Assembly (NCBI RefSeq): GCF_000368025.1
Contig: NZ_KB849211.1
Coordinates: forward strand, 405,155 to 469,154
Source of the DNA: Acinetobacter parvus DSM 16617 = CIP 108168
GTDB lineage: Bacteria; Pseudomonadota; Gammaproteobacteria; Pseudomonadales; Moraxellaceae
Direction of reading: 5' to 3'
DNA length: 64,000 bases
Shown here: piece by piece, positions 34,593 through 43,295 of the stretch
How positions within the stretch are numbered: the first letter of the stretch is position 1
How the letters are laid out: each line of letters begins with the position of its first letter
The notes under the pieces: generated by a model
What the model was told of the DNA's origin: nothing
Databases searched by the model: none
The model's input: the letters and a program-made list of their open reading frames with translations, nothing else
Program-made: the position numbers and the translations under genes

Positions 34593-35465
34593 TTAATCTT
34601 CTAAAGCTTCATCTAAGAAATGCAAAATCGTTCGCTTGGTTTTGAAGTAATGACTTACAAAACTGGCCAAAGTCGCCACAATGGTAATGTGTCCAGTCTT
34701 AGGAATAATCATCACATGGCTATGATTACCCTTTTCTCTTAATGCCTTATCAAGATCGAAACTATTATGATTACCAACCAACTGATCATTCTCAGCCATC
34801 AATAGATAATGTTTAATCTTATTCGGATTAATAAAATAATACGGCATCACTTGTTGGTACGATGTTTTTGGATCAAATGCATGTTCAGATAAAGGATCAT
34901 CTTTATAGTCAAAATGATACGGGCCAGCCAAACCCACAATTGCCTTAATATTATCTGTATATTTAAATTGCTGAGGCTGAGCAGAATACACCATAGACAT
35001 CACATTAAAGGCACCCGCAGAATGTCCCATCAGAATGATGTTTTTAGTTGAGATATTCAGCTTGTCTTGATTTTGGACCAAATAATGAATGGCCTGAGCA
35101 AGGTCATCAATAAAGGCTGGAAAGATATGTTCAGGCGCAAGATGATAGTTGATCACTGCAACATCATAGCCCTCACGTGCGAATGTCTCACCAATAAACA
35201 AATAATCACGTTTATTGCCATGCTGCCATGATCCACCATGTACAAAAACAATCAAAGGTTTTTGTTTCTTTGGATTCTTGGTTCGATAAAGATCCAGTCG
35301 ATTTCTGGCTTTTAACCCATAAGCAAGATGTTCTTCTTTTTCAAAAGTATCCTTTGGCGTCAAATAATTGATTGAATAGCTGGCAAAATCATACAGGCGA
35401 AATTCCTGATATAAGTTTTTCGCCCGTATCACGTTTTCTTGTACTTGCTGAATAAGTTGCTTCAT
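34593..35465 (-). CDS. Alpha/beta hydrolase (esterase/lipase, HSL-like)
   Basis: This 290-residue protein has the oxyanion HGGSWQHGNK motif, the nucleophile elbow GHSAGAFN with Ser at about 152, an Asp in LMAENDQLVG and a final His in PKTGHITIV, so the catalytic triad is complete. It resembles small acyl esterases of the BD-FAE/HSL group; substrate unknown. There is no signal peptide, so it should be cytoplasmic. It starts 3 bases after the dolP stop and is probably the last gene of lpoA-yraN-dolP. Confidence 0.85.
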   Translation of the reverse strand: MKQLIQQVQENVIRAKNLYQEFRLYDFASYSINYLTPKDTFEKEEHLAYGLKARNRLDLYRTKNPKKQKPLIVFVHGGSWQHGNKRDYLFIGETFAREGYDVAVINYHLAPEHIFPAFIDDLAQAIHYLVQNQDKLNISTKNIILMGHSAGAFNVMSMVYSAQPQQFKYTDNIKAIVGLAGPYHFDYKDDPLSEHAFDPKTSYQQVMPYYFINPNKIKHYLLMAENDQLVGNHNSFDLDKALREKGNHSHVMIIPKTGHITIVATLASFVSHYFKTKRTILHFLDEALED

Positions 35466-35468
35466 AAA

Positions 35469-36176
35469 TTAAGGTGCGGTTGGTGTCGTCGTCACGGGTT
35501 CATCTTGATCAGGATCAATTGCAACTGGTGTTTCAACTAAAGGCTGTGTTGTCGCTGCACCGACCATCGGCGTGGCAGCAGATGAGTTCATCGTCCCTGA
35601 AGATTGATCAATGTTGTCAATCAGCGTGACAATTTTACTCACATTGCCCACTTTTTGTAAGACATCATCCAAATCTTTCACTTCAGCGGTATTAAGGCGC
35701 CCCATCACATACAGCACACCGTTTTCAGTATGTACCAGTACTTTGCTGTCAGAAACCACAGGAGCTTTCATCAGTAGACCACGGGTGTTCGCCGTTACCG
35801 TTGCATCCTGCATGATGGTGCTATAGCTTACTTTATCGCCTACAGTGATGTAGTTGTGAACCGCCTTAACATCGCTCATGGCGCGCAGGTTATCTTCCGC
35901 CAACTGTTTTAAGTAAGGATCTGGAACCTGGCCAGTCAACAAAACATTACTGTGGAAACTTTCAATATTGATACGTGACTGCTTAAAGCGATGGTCTAAT
36001 TTGTATAGGTTGATATTTGCAGTACGCTTGATTGAAGAATCAATAAAAACCTGCCCTAAACTACGTTCACCACTGTTTGTACCAACAGGCGCCGATCCTG
36101 TTCCACCAGAAATAAAACTCGCACATCCCGATAAACTTGCAACGCAAACCAACGTCATCGTTAAACGTTTCAACAC
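35469..36176 (-). CDS. dolP: BON-domain outer-membrane lipoprotein DolP
   Basis: A 235-residue lipoprotein with lipobox LSGC near residue 18 from the preferred GTG start at 36176, which has GGGAG about 8 bases upstream; an ATG at 36209 would add a non-signal-like leader. Two BON domains follow (about residues 45-115 and 120-190) with motifs such as SFHSNVLLTGQVPDPYL and SKVLVHTENGVLYVMGRL. The tail is Pro/Thr-rich. E. coli DolP (YraP) supports outer-membrane integrity and BAM activity. Its place after lpoA and yraN matches E. coli, where diaA lies between; diaA is missing here. Confidence 0.88.
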   Translation of the reverse strand: MLKRLTMTLVCVASLSGCASFISGGTGSAPVGTNSGERSLGQVFIDSSIKRTANINLYKLDHRFKQSRINIESFHSNVLLTGQVPDPYLKQLAEDNLRAMSDVKAVHNYITVGDKVSYSTIMQDATVTANTRGLLMKAPVVSDSKVLVHTENGVLYVMGRLNTAEVKDLDDVLQKVGNVSKIVTLIDNIDQSSGTMNSSAATPMVGAATTQPLVETPVAIDPDQDEPVTTTPTAP

Positions 36177-36245
36177 TTGGCAAGACTCCCTATCCACTAA
36201 CTTGTTCAATCTACTGCACTTGCCTTGAAATGACTCAACCGTATC

Positions 36246-36659
36246 TCAATCCAAAGTAAACGCATGTTTAATCCATTGCTGATCATACTGCAATTTTGAA
36301 AAATCTGGTTGTACTGTTTTTGCAAGTTTCTGTGGAAAATCAAAACAGATCACATCAAAACGACAGTCAAAATTGTAATAATTGGGGTATCTTTGTAAAA
36401 AGAACTGCGCCGTCTTAATAATCTTACGTTGCTGTGAATACGAAATCACTTCACAGGCCTCTGCATAACTGCCTGCGGAACGGGCTTTCACCTCCACAAA
36501 AACCAGCTCATTGTCACGTTTGACAATCAGGTCAATTTCCCCAAAACGTGAATGGTAGTTTTTATTGACATATTGATACTGCTGGGACTGTAAAAATAGC
36601 AATGCCGTTTGTTCTGCCCACTGTCCCAAGAGATGTTTCTGCTGTTCGATTGTGCCCAT
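36246..36659 (-). CDS. yraN: YraN family (UPF0102) endonuclease-like protein
   Basis: A 137-residue protein of the YraN family, which has a Holliday-resolvase-like nuclease fold. The motif GEIDLIVKRDNELVFVEVKAR supplies the Asp and Glu-x-Lys of a PD-(D/E)XK site, and YQYVNKNYHSRFG is typical of the N-terminus. The biological role is not settled. It lies 3 bases after lpoA and precedes dolP, the order known from E. coli. Confidence 0.92.
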   Translation of the reverse strand: MGTIEQQKHLLGQWAEQTALLFLQSQQYQYVNKNYHSRFGEIDLIVKRDNELVFVEVKARSAGSYAEACEVISYSQQRKIIKTAQFFLQRYPNYYNFDCRFDVICFDFPQKLAKTVQPDFSKLQYDQQWIKHAFTLD

Positions 36660-36662
36660 ATC

Positions 36663-37598
36663 TTATTTTAAAATTTCAATGCTATTTTTTTGCTGTCTAT
36701 AACAATAAGGCTGCCTAGAGATTTTATGGTCTTTTAGCTCAATTGCACCTGTGCGTCCAACAAAAGAGAACTGCACCTGTCCAGCTTGCTCAAGTAAGTG
36801 TTGGCCCATGCTCCATGCATCACCCCCAAAAGCCAGCAAACGTTGAAATGCCATATTTTCAGGCTGTTCCTTGTAGGCTTCAATTAAGTCTGCCCATTGA
36901 CCATTATATAACGCGGGTACATCACAGAAACTCAATCCCAAAGGTATGAACTGCCCCTGTTCAATACTCAGGGGAGTCGCATAAATATTCTTCTCAGGTA
37001 ATGCTCCTAGTTGTTCCATCCATTGATGGTCACCCAATAGCAACACACCCTCTTTTCTGGAGAGTTTTTTCGGTAACTGATTGACCATTGCAATATCTGA
37101 ACCAAACTCAGCCATCAATGCCACTAAAAAAAGTTCAGTGGCTGACTCAGTTCCTGTCTGGCGTAAAACAAATAGTTTTTTCACCCCATCTTTTTTCAGC
37201 AGTTGGTTGAGGGCAACCGCATCATCCTGCTTGGCCAGACTATATTGCCAGACATTGGCTGATTGTGTGTTGACATCATTAAGGGCCAGTACAGGAATTT
37301 TGGGACTAAGCTGTATAAGGTTTTCAACTTCAGGTCTTGCCAATGGCCCAACAATCAGTCTGGTCTTATTGGTGACTTCTTTCTTGAAAATTGAGTCGAT
37401 GCTATTTTTTGCGGAATCTACAAAAATAATTTTTTCTTTGCTGCCAGATGCTGTATAAGCACTCAGGAAACCACGTTTGATGCTCTGACCTGCTCGCGCC
37501 ATCGTGCCAGATTCAGGTAAAATCACCAGTACGTCCGCATAGGCTGGACTCATACATGCTGCCAAACACAGTAGTAGCCAATATTTTTTGTAAGACAT
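36663..37598 (-). CDS. lpoA: LpoA-like penicillin-binding-protein activator (short form)
   Basis: An exported protein of 311 residues with a signal sequence that contains a lipobox-like LAAC (residue 15) and also an AYA|D signal peptidase site, so it is either a lipoprotein or a free periplasmic protein. The rest is a periplasmic-binding-protein fold matching the C-terminal half of LpoA, for example ILPESGTMARAGQSIKRGFL and LIVGPLARPEVENLIQL. The N-terminal TPR half of E. coli LpoA is absent. LpoA activates PBP1a. It is divergent from rsmI as in E. coli. Function in activation is inferred. Confidence 0.8.
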   Translation of the reverse strand: MSYKKYWLLLCLAACMSPAYADVLVILPESGTMARAGQSIKRGFLSAYTASGSKEKIIFVDSAKNSIDSIFKKEVTNKTRLIVGPLARPEVENLIQLSPKIPVLALNDVNTQSANVWQYSLAKQDDAVALNQLLKKDGVKKLFVLRQTGTESATELFLVALMAEFGSDIAMVNQLPKKLSRKEGVLLLGDHQWMEQLGALPEKNIYATPLSIEQGQFIPLGLSFCDVPALYNGQWADLIEAYKEQPENMAFQRLLAFGGDAWSMGQHLLEQAGQVQFSFVGRTGAIELKDHKISRQPYCYRQQKNSIEILK

Positions 37599-37614
37599 GA
37601 GGGAGTTACCTTTT

Positions 37615-38457
37615 ATGAGTGCTCAATTATTTGTTGTAGCAACCCCGATTGGGCACTTGGATGACATGACCTTTCGTGCAATTGATATTTTAAAGTCTGT
37701 ATCGGTGGTTGCAGCAGAAGACACTCGTCAATCTGCTCAATTATTCAAGCACTATAATATCTCAACTCCGTTAACAGCGTGTCATGATCACAACGAAAGT
37801 AACAAAATTGATCAACTTATTCAAAGAATGTTAAATGGTGAACGTATTGCGCTTATTAGTGATGCGGGAACACCGTTAATTAGTGACCCTGGATTTAAGT
37901 TAGTACGCGCAGCACAAGAACGTGGCATTCGTGTAATCCCCGTCCCAGGTGCCTGTGCTGCAATTGCGGCATTAAGTGCAGTGGGCTTACCGAGTGACCG
38001 CTTTAGCTTTGAAGGCTTTCTACCATCCAAAGCATCGCAACGCATTAGCCAGCTTGAAAAATTAAAAGATGAAACCCAAACCCTGATTTTCTATGAAGCG
38101 CCACATCGTATTTTAGACAGTATTAAAAATATGGCTGAGGTATTTGGTGAAGATCGTCCTGTTGGTTTTGCCCGTGAAATTACCAAGACATTTGAAACAA
38201 TTAAAAAAATGACTTTAAAAGATTTAGTTACTTTTATTGAAAATGATCACAACCAAGAGAAAGGTGAAATTGTGGTTGTGGTGGGTGGTGCATCTGCGGA
38301 AAAAGATGTGGAGCAGGATAAACTGGATGAGTTGTTAAAACGCTTATTGCAGGATTTATCGGTAAAAGCAGCGTCACAATTGGCCGCTGATTTAACGGGT
38401 ATAAAAAAGAAAGTTGCTTATCAACGGGCTCTGGAACTCACCCAACAAGATCAATAA
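37615..38457 (+). CDS. rsmI: 16S rRNA 2'-O-ribose C1402 methyltransferase RsmI
   Basis: Methylates the ribose of C1402 in 16S rRNA using SAM. ATG at 37615 with GGGAG 9 bases upstream gives 280 residues. Motifs include VVATPIGHLDDMTFRAIDIL, VVAAEDTRQSAQLFKHY, ALISDAGTPLISDPGFKLV and VPVPGACAAIAALSAVGLP of the tetrapyrrole methylase fold. Its start is only 16 bases from the divergent lpoA start, so its promoter must overlap the lpoA coding sequence. Confidence 0.95.
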   Translation: MSAQLFVVATPIGHLDDMTFRAIDILKSVSVVAAEDTRQSAQLFKHYNISTPLTACHDHNESNKIDQLIQRMLNGERIALISDAGTPLISDPGFKLVRAAQERGIRVIPVPGACAAIAALSAVGLPSDRFSFEGFLPSKASQRISQLEKLKDETQTLIFYEAPHRILDSIKNMAEVFGEDRPVGFAREITKTFETIKKMTLKDLVTFIENDHNQEKGEIVVVVGGASAEKDVEQDKLDELLKRLLQDLSVKAASQLAADLTGIKKKVAYQRALELTQQDQ

Positions 38458-38619
38458 AACCTAAGGGGGGATTAAAAAATCTCCCCTTATCATCTCAGCC
38501 AATGAAATTGCATAGTTAGCAGCATCACCTGCAAAATCCAGCGCATCGACCCATAAAGATACAGAACGGGCATGTGAGCCACCAATAAAACCGTGATGCT
38601 TTTTTATGTCAATTCAGAC

Positions 38620-38868
38620 TTAATCTTGATGCTCACCTGGCGGAACCTCAGTAATGCGTCCACCGCGTGCAAGAAATGCAGCTAATTCGTCTTCCAAAGC
38701 CTGACGCTGCTTCTGTTTCGCAGTCACAGTTAGCGTTTCAGCTTCAGCTAGATCAGCATCATCAATCGTTGCTTCTTCGGTATCTGCACCGCTTTCTGCG
38801 GCTTTCGCTTCTTCATCGTCTACCGCAGAATCTTCAGTATTTTCGTCGTAATCATTCATTTCCGTCAT
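38620..38868 (-). CDS. SutA-like acidic protein (RNA-polymerase-associated regulator?)
   Basis: An 82-residue protein from ATG 38868 (GGAGAG 5 bases upstream). The N-terminal 50 residues are almost all Asp/Glu/Ala and should be disordered. The C-terminal stretch TAKQKQRQALEDEL followed by AAFLARGGRITEVPP matches the conserved part of Pseudomonas SutA, which binds RNA polymerase and aids transcription in slow growth. No other domain. Monocistronic; between rsmI and it lie 160 bases with a GGGGATT/AATCTCCCC hairpin at 38466-38485 that lacks a T-run. Confidence 0.65.
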   Translation of the reverse strand: MTEMNDYDENTEDSAVDDEEAKAAESGADTEEATIDDADLAEAETLTVTAKQKQRQALEDELAAFLARGGRITEVPPGEHQD

Positions 38869-39041
38869 ATTACTCTCCCCACAATGACTCAACTCTCATC
38901 ATCGCTATTTGGCCATCAGAACTTGATGAAATTTAACAAGCTCTTCTTATTTATCAAAGCAAAATATTCATCAAATTGTGCTTTTTATAACCAAATTCAC
39001 TCTGATTTATAAATGATTGTTTAAAAAATATCTACTATTTT

Positions 39042-40274
39042 TTAGCAAGCATAACGCGTGTGCTGTAAAGCCCCTAAGCCATTCGCTTGTCTCATAAAGC
39101 GATCTTTAAACCAATCCAATTGTTCAACTTGTTTTAGACCAAAGTTACGTGCCCAAACAAACGGAAATAATTCTGAACTTTCTAACCAACCAATCGCAGA
39201 CATACTGTGCATCATGGCATCATTCTGGCCTTTACGTTGGTGTTCATAGCGCAATAAAGTTTGCTCATTGGCCCACACACCGCGTTTTAAATCATGCAAT
39301 AAAACATCACATAAAACTGCTGCATCCAAGCAACCGATATTTACGCCCTGACCTGCCAAAGGATGGATGACATGTGCTGCATCGCCAATCAAGGCTAAAC
39401 CAGATTTGATATAACGCTGAGCTGCTCTTGCTTTAAGTGGGAATTGTGCTCTGGAACGGACCTCAACCACTTCACCCAACATATGTAGGCTTTCTTGCGT
39501 CAATAGTTGCATAAAGTCCTGATCGCTGAGTGCTGAATATTCATCGGCGTAATCATCTGGTAAAGTCCAGACAATCGACTGCCAATAGCCGTTCTCTTGT
39601 GGATCAAGACTCGCCATCGGCAAATAAGCCAATGGGCCTGTCGGTAGGAAAATTTGTCGTGCCACATAATGATTCGGCTGGGTGGTTTTAATCGCGCAAC
39701 TGATGGCAGCCTGTTTGTAATCCAAAACATCTAAATCTATATAAGCTTGTTCGCGGACAAAAGAATTTGCACCATCTGCACCAATAAGTAACTTGGTTTT
39801 TAGTGTTGTGCCATCCGCCAATTGAATTGACCAACCTTGTGGAATCTGCTCAATCCGAATCACTTTGACTTGAGTACGATAATCATTGAGCTGCTGCAAC
39901 ATTTTTTGTTGAATCGCAACATTCAAGACACTTGGTTCAACCATTGAACCTAAAGCTTGATCTGCACGAGGTTGCTGTTCGGAAGCATGTCCAAAATTTA
40001 TTTCACCATAACCATTTTTATTCCGGACCTGCATACCTGAATAAGGCATTTGGCGTGCTAAATCATTCCAAACGTCAACTGTCTTTAGTAGATGAATCGT
40101 TGCTTGACTTAAAGCCAACACCCGTGGATTCATCACGGCTAAAGTTTTGTCTTGATCAAGCACTGGTGCAGCATCCAATACTGTTGCTTGCACCCCACCT
40201 TGAGCCAACAATAAAGCGGTTAATCCACCGACTAAACCACCGCCAACAATCACAACATCTAAGATTTCACTCAT
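39042..40274 (-). CDS. ubiI: FAD-dependent ubiquinone hydroxylase UbiI (VisC)
   Basis: Flavoprotein monooxygenase of 410 residues in the UbiH/COQ6 family, which hydroxylates the ring during ubiquinone synthesis. It has a Rossmann FAD motif VVIVGGGLVGGLTALLLA, the DG motif LLIGADGANSFVRE and GLALIGDAAHVIHPLAGQGVN. The N-terminal VDVWNDL and MQVRNKNGYGEINF region and its place after ubiH match UbiI. UbiF cannot be fully excluded. It overlaps the end of ubiH by 4 bases. Confidence 0.85.
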   Translation of the reverse strand: MSEILDVVIVGGGLVGGLTALLLAQGGVQATVLDAAPVLDQDKTLAVMNPRVLALSQATIHLLKTVDVWNDLARQMPYSGMQVRNKNGYGEINFGHASEQQPRADQALGSMVEPSVLNVAIQQKMLQQLNDYRTQVKVIRIEQIPQGWSIQLADGTTLKTKLLIGADGANSFVREQAYIDLDVLDYKQAAISCAIKTTQPNHYVARQIFLPTGPLAYLPMASLDPQENGYWQSIVWTLPDDYADEYSALSDQDFMQLLTQESLHMLGEVVEVRSRAQFPLKARAAQRYIKSGLALIGDAAHVIHPLAGQGVNIGCLDAAVLCDVLLHDLKRGVWANEQTLLRYEHQRKGQNDAMMHSMSAIGWLESSELFPFVWARNFGLKQVEQLDWFKDRFMRQANGLGALQHTRYAC

Positions 40275-41482
40275 GCTTTTAGTCCCATCGCATAATTGGC
40301 AACCAAAGGCTTAACGCCTGGAATCACATCAAATGCAATCAGACCTGTATTGCGTAATAATTTGAGGATTGGATTTTGATTACTGAAACCACGCACCACT
40401 GAATCACAGAACTTAATCACACGCTGCTGATCTGTTAAGCGTGCTTGCTCATAAGCCAATAAATTATCAGGATGACCAATATCATCAGACTTCGCTAACT
40501 GCTCTAGTAAATAACGAACCAATACATCGGCATCTCGCAAACACAAGTTAAAGCCTTGCCCTGCAACAGGATGAATTGTGTGTGCTGCATTACCCATCAG
40601 AACTACACGACCAACTGCCTGCTTGTGAGCCAGAACTTGTGACAATGGATAACTAAAACGTTTACCCGTTTTTTCAAATTTACCCGCACGATCGCCATAA
40701 GTTTCTTGTAGGGCATCCAAGAAGTGTTGATCATTTTCTTCACCCAACCATTCAGCTTCAGTACCTTTTTTAACTGGCCAAACGACAGAACGACGATATT
40801 CACCAGGTAAAGGCAATAATGCCAATGGTCCTAATGCGCTAAACCGCTCAAAACCAACCTGTTGATGAGGTTTAGAGGTTTGAACCGTTGTAACAATCGC
40901 AACTTGGTCATAATCATGTTCATCCACGCCCACACCAATTGCTTGACGGCAGAAAGAATCACGACCATCTGCTGCGATCACCAACTTCGATTTCAAGGAA
41001 TGGATATATTCACCATTACGCATGGCTTCAATGTGAACCTCATCTGCATCTTGTGTCAGTGATGTCACTTGTACCCCATCAATTAATTCAATCAGAGGCT
41101 GCTGACGAACCTGGGTGAGTAATACTCGACCTAACCACGCATTTTCAATGACTTGCCCAAAGCTTTCTACTTTTTCTTGTTCTGCGACTAATCGTGCTTT
41201 ACCAAAGCTACCCTGCTCAGTGATATGTACTTGCAGAATTGGGGTGGCATGTTGCTGTAAGGCTTCCCACAAACCTAATTTTTGGTAAATCTGCACGCTA
41301 CGGCGTGACAAAGCGGTGTTACGCGCATCAAAACTTGAGTGATAAGGAGCAACATTTTCATCATCATAATTTGGATATTTCACAGCTTCTAATAGCTTTA
41401 CGGCAATATTAGATTTTGCCAACATTAAAGCAAGGCTGAGTCCAACCATACCTCCACCGACAATGATGACTTGTTGCTGCAT
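40271..41482 (-). CDS. ubiH: 2-octaprenyl-6-methoxyphenol hydroxylase UbiH
   Basis: FAD-dependent monooxygenase of 403 residues for a ring hydroxylation of ubiquinone synthesis. Motifs: VIIVGGGMVGLSLALMLA (FAD), FDARNTALSRRSVQIYQKLGLW, ATPILQVHITEQGSFG (typical of UbiH), LVIAADGRDSFCRQ and RVVLMGNAAHTIHPVAGQGFN. In E. coli the order ygfB-pepP-ubiH-ubiI is one operon; here the same order holds but a repeat element is inserted between pepP and ubiH. Confidence 0.9.
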   Translation of the reverse strand: MQQQVIIVGGGMVGLSLALMLAKSNIAVKLLEAVKYPNYDDENVAPYHSSFDARNTALSRRSVQIYQKLGLWEALQQHATPILQVHITEQGSFGKARLVAEQEKVESFGQVIENAWLGRVLLTQVRQQPLIELIDGVQVTSLTQDADEVHIEAMRNGEYIHSLKSKLVIAADGRDSFCRQAIGVGVDEHDYDQVAIVTTVQTSKPHQQVGFERFSALGPLALLPLPGEYRRSVVWPVKKGTEAEWLGEENDQHFLDALQETYGDRAGKFEKTGKRFSYPLSQVLAHKQAVGRVVLMGNAAHTIHPVAGQGFNLCLRDADVLVRYLLEQLAKSDDIGHPDNLLAYEQARLTDQQRVIKFCDSVVRGFSNQNPILKLLRNTGLIAFDVIPGVKPLVANYAMGLKA

Positions 41483-41520
41483 AATATTATTCCTTATCAG
41501 TTTTTCATGACTTGATGTTA

Positions 41521-41785
41521 AGGGTCTGTTGATATTTCATCTATGGTTGCGTTATAGGCTAAAACAACTTAAACGAGGCATGAAACGTAGGCAATGGCAA
41601 CTCCTTGTCAAGTTTCATAACAAAGTTTAAGGAAGTTTTAGCCATAACCCTGTGGGACAGGGATATTTTTTGTCGCTACTGCGTTATGGCTTATTTATTT
41701 AGAATGACTAAATTTCATAAGCCATGCCTTGTATCACCTAAAAACATCCACTATCGCAAGCATTTATGAATTATCTACAGACCCT
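41521..41785. repeat. MITE-like repeat element, copy 2 (265 bp)
   Basis: The ends AGGGTCTGTTGATA and TATCTACAGACCCT form an imperfect inverted repeat. The interior is about 80-85% identical by eye to the copy at 13672-13939 in the same orientation and keeps most of the complementary arms, including GGCTTAT/ATAAGCC and CCCTG-tggga-CAGGG. Retention of the arms despite changes hints at selection for structure. It fills most of the 427-base gap between pepP and ubiH; the remainder holds the pepP terminator. Confidence 0.75.
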
Positions 41786-41863
41786 AGCCTATCTTACTCT
41801 AACTTAAATCGACAATGGAATTTGTACTTTGTTTGGTCTGTGTTTTATTTTAATTCGACAAAT

Positions 41864-41892
41864 AAAAAAGGCTTATCCCAGAATAAGCCTTT
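41864..41892 (-). terminator. Rho-independent terminator after pepP
   Basis: AAAAAAGGCTTAT and ATAAGCCTTT pair around a short loop 18 bases beyond the pepP stop; on the minus strand a run of Ts follows. With the repeat element it separates pepP from ubiH transcription. Confidence 0.85.
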
Positions 41893-41909
41893 AGATCAAT
41901 ATTTCTGAC

Positions 41910-43226
41910 TTAACCAGCCATTAATTGCTCAATTTCTTCAACAGTTTTCACTACATTCTTAGTCAAAACCAACGGCCCATTTTCAGTGACTAAAACATCA
42001 TCTTCGATACGAATCCCAATACCACGCCATTTCGCATCAACCGTTTCATCATCGGGTGCGACGTATAAACCAGGCTCAACGGTGACTACCATACCTGCTT
42101 CATAAGCACGCCAGTCTTCGCCATGCTTATATGCACCGACATCATGCACATCCATACCAAGCCAATGCCCAGTTCCATGCATAAAGAATTGACGGAATGC
42201 TTCGCTCTCAACCAACTCATCTACATTACCGCTCAGTAAGCCAAGATCAACCAAACCTTGAGTTAAAATTTTTACAGCGACTTCATGTGGATATTTGTAG
42301 TGATTGCCAATACGGGTTGCATCAATCGCAGCTAGTTGTGCATCTAATACAATATTGTAAAGTGCTTTTTGCTCAGGACTGAACTTACCATTGACTGGGA
42401 AAGTACGAGTGATATCAGATGCGTAGAATTCATATTCACAAGCAGCATCTATTAAAACCAAATCACCGTCTTTTAATGGTTTATTGTTTTCCACGTAATG
42501 CAAAATGCACGCATTCTCTCCACCACCGACAATACTATTGTAGGCTGGCACACAACCATTTTTACCAAAAATATAATTGAGTTCTGCTTCAAGTGCATAC
42601 TCCATCATTTCTGGTTTTACGCTTTGCATGGCACGGGTATGCGCCTCTGCACTGATATTAGATGCGATCTGCATCAATTCAATTTCTTTTGCTGATTTTT
42701 TCAAGCGCATTTCATCAATAATTCGGTCTAACTGAATCATTTCAGCGGGTGCAGCACCACCACGACGCTGCTGTGCATCTGCTTTTTGAATCCATTGGCT
42801 GACACGTGCATCAAATTCCGCATTTTGGCCAATACGATAGTAAAGACGCTGTTTATTTAATAATTTGTCGATAATTTCTTCATCAAGCAGATCAATTGCA
42901 TACGCTTCATCTGCATCATAGATTTCAATCGCACCATCAATCCCAGCACGATAACCATTCCAGATTTCCATCTCGCGATTACGTTCACGGCAGAACAAGC
43001 TATAGCTATATTCCTCGCCCTCTGCAAAGGTTTCGATTACCGCAACGGCTTCGGGTTCTGCAAACCCAGTCAGATAATAAAAACTACTGTCTGCACGATA
43101 TTTATAATCCGCATCGCGATTACGATACATTTCTGCTCGCGTCGCAATAATGGCAATGCTGTTGCTGCCTATGTGTTGAGCAAGAAGATTACGGCGTTGT
43201 TTAAAATCGGCTTGACTTAATTTCAT
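41910..43226 (-). CDS. pepP: Xaa-Pro aminopeptidase PepP
   Basis: Removes N-terminal residues preceding proline; cytoplasmic metallopeptidase of 438 residues. The N-terminal domain has YLTGFAEPEAVAVI. The pita-bread catalytic domain has metal ligands in VLIDAACEYEFYASDITRTFPV (two Asp), MHGTGHWLGMDVHD (His), VTVEPGLY (Glu) and GIGIRIEDDVLV (Glu). It lies 70 bases after ygfB, as in E. coli. Confidence 0.95.
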   Translation of the reverse strand: MKLSQADFKQRRNLLAQHIGSNSIAIIATRAEMYRNRDADYKYRADSSFYYLTGFAEPEAVAVIETFAEGEEYSYSLFCRERNREMEIWNGYRAGIDGAIEIYDADEAYAIDLLDEEIIDKLLNKQRLYYRIGQNAEFDARVSQWIQKADAQQRRGGAAPAEMIQLDRIIDEMRLKKSAKEIELMQIASNISAEAHTRAMQSVKPEMMEYALEAELNYIFGKNGCVPAYNSIVGGGENACILHYVENNKPLKDGDLVLIDAACEYEFYASDITRTFPVNGKFSPEQKALYNIVLDAQLAAIDATRIGNHYKYPHEVAVKILTQGLVDLGLLSGNVDELVESEAFRQFFMHGTGHWLGMDVHDVGAYKHGEDWRAYEAGMVVTVEPGLYVAPDDETVDAKWRGIGIRIEDDVLVTENGPLVLTKNVVKTVEEIEQLMAG

Positions 43227-43295
43227 ATTGTCCTTCTGATGAAGATGAATGATTGTAAGTATCTTTATTTATAAGAGCTTAAGGCACCGCCCGAG

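Noticed and set aside
38461..38619. Possible RNase P RNA after rsmI, as in Pseudomonas
   Set aside because: The region is too short (about 160 bases) and lacks the conserved GAGGAAAGTCC core on either strand.
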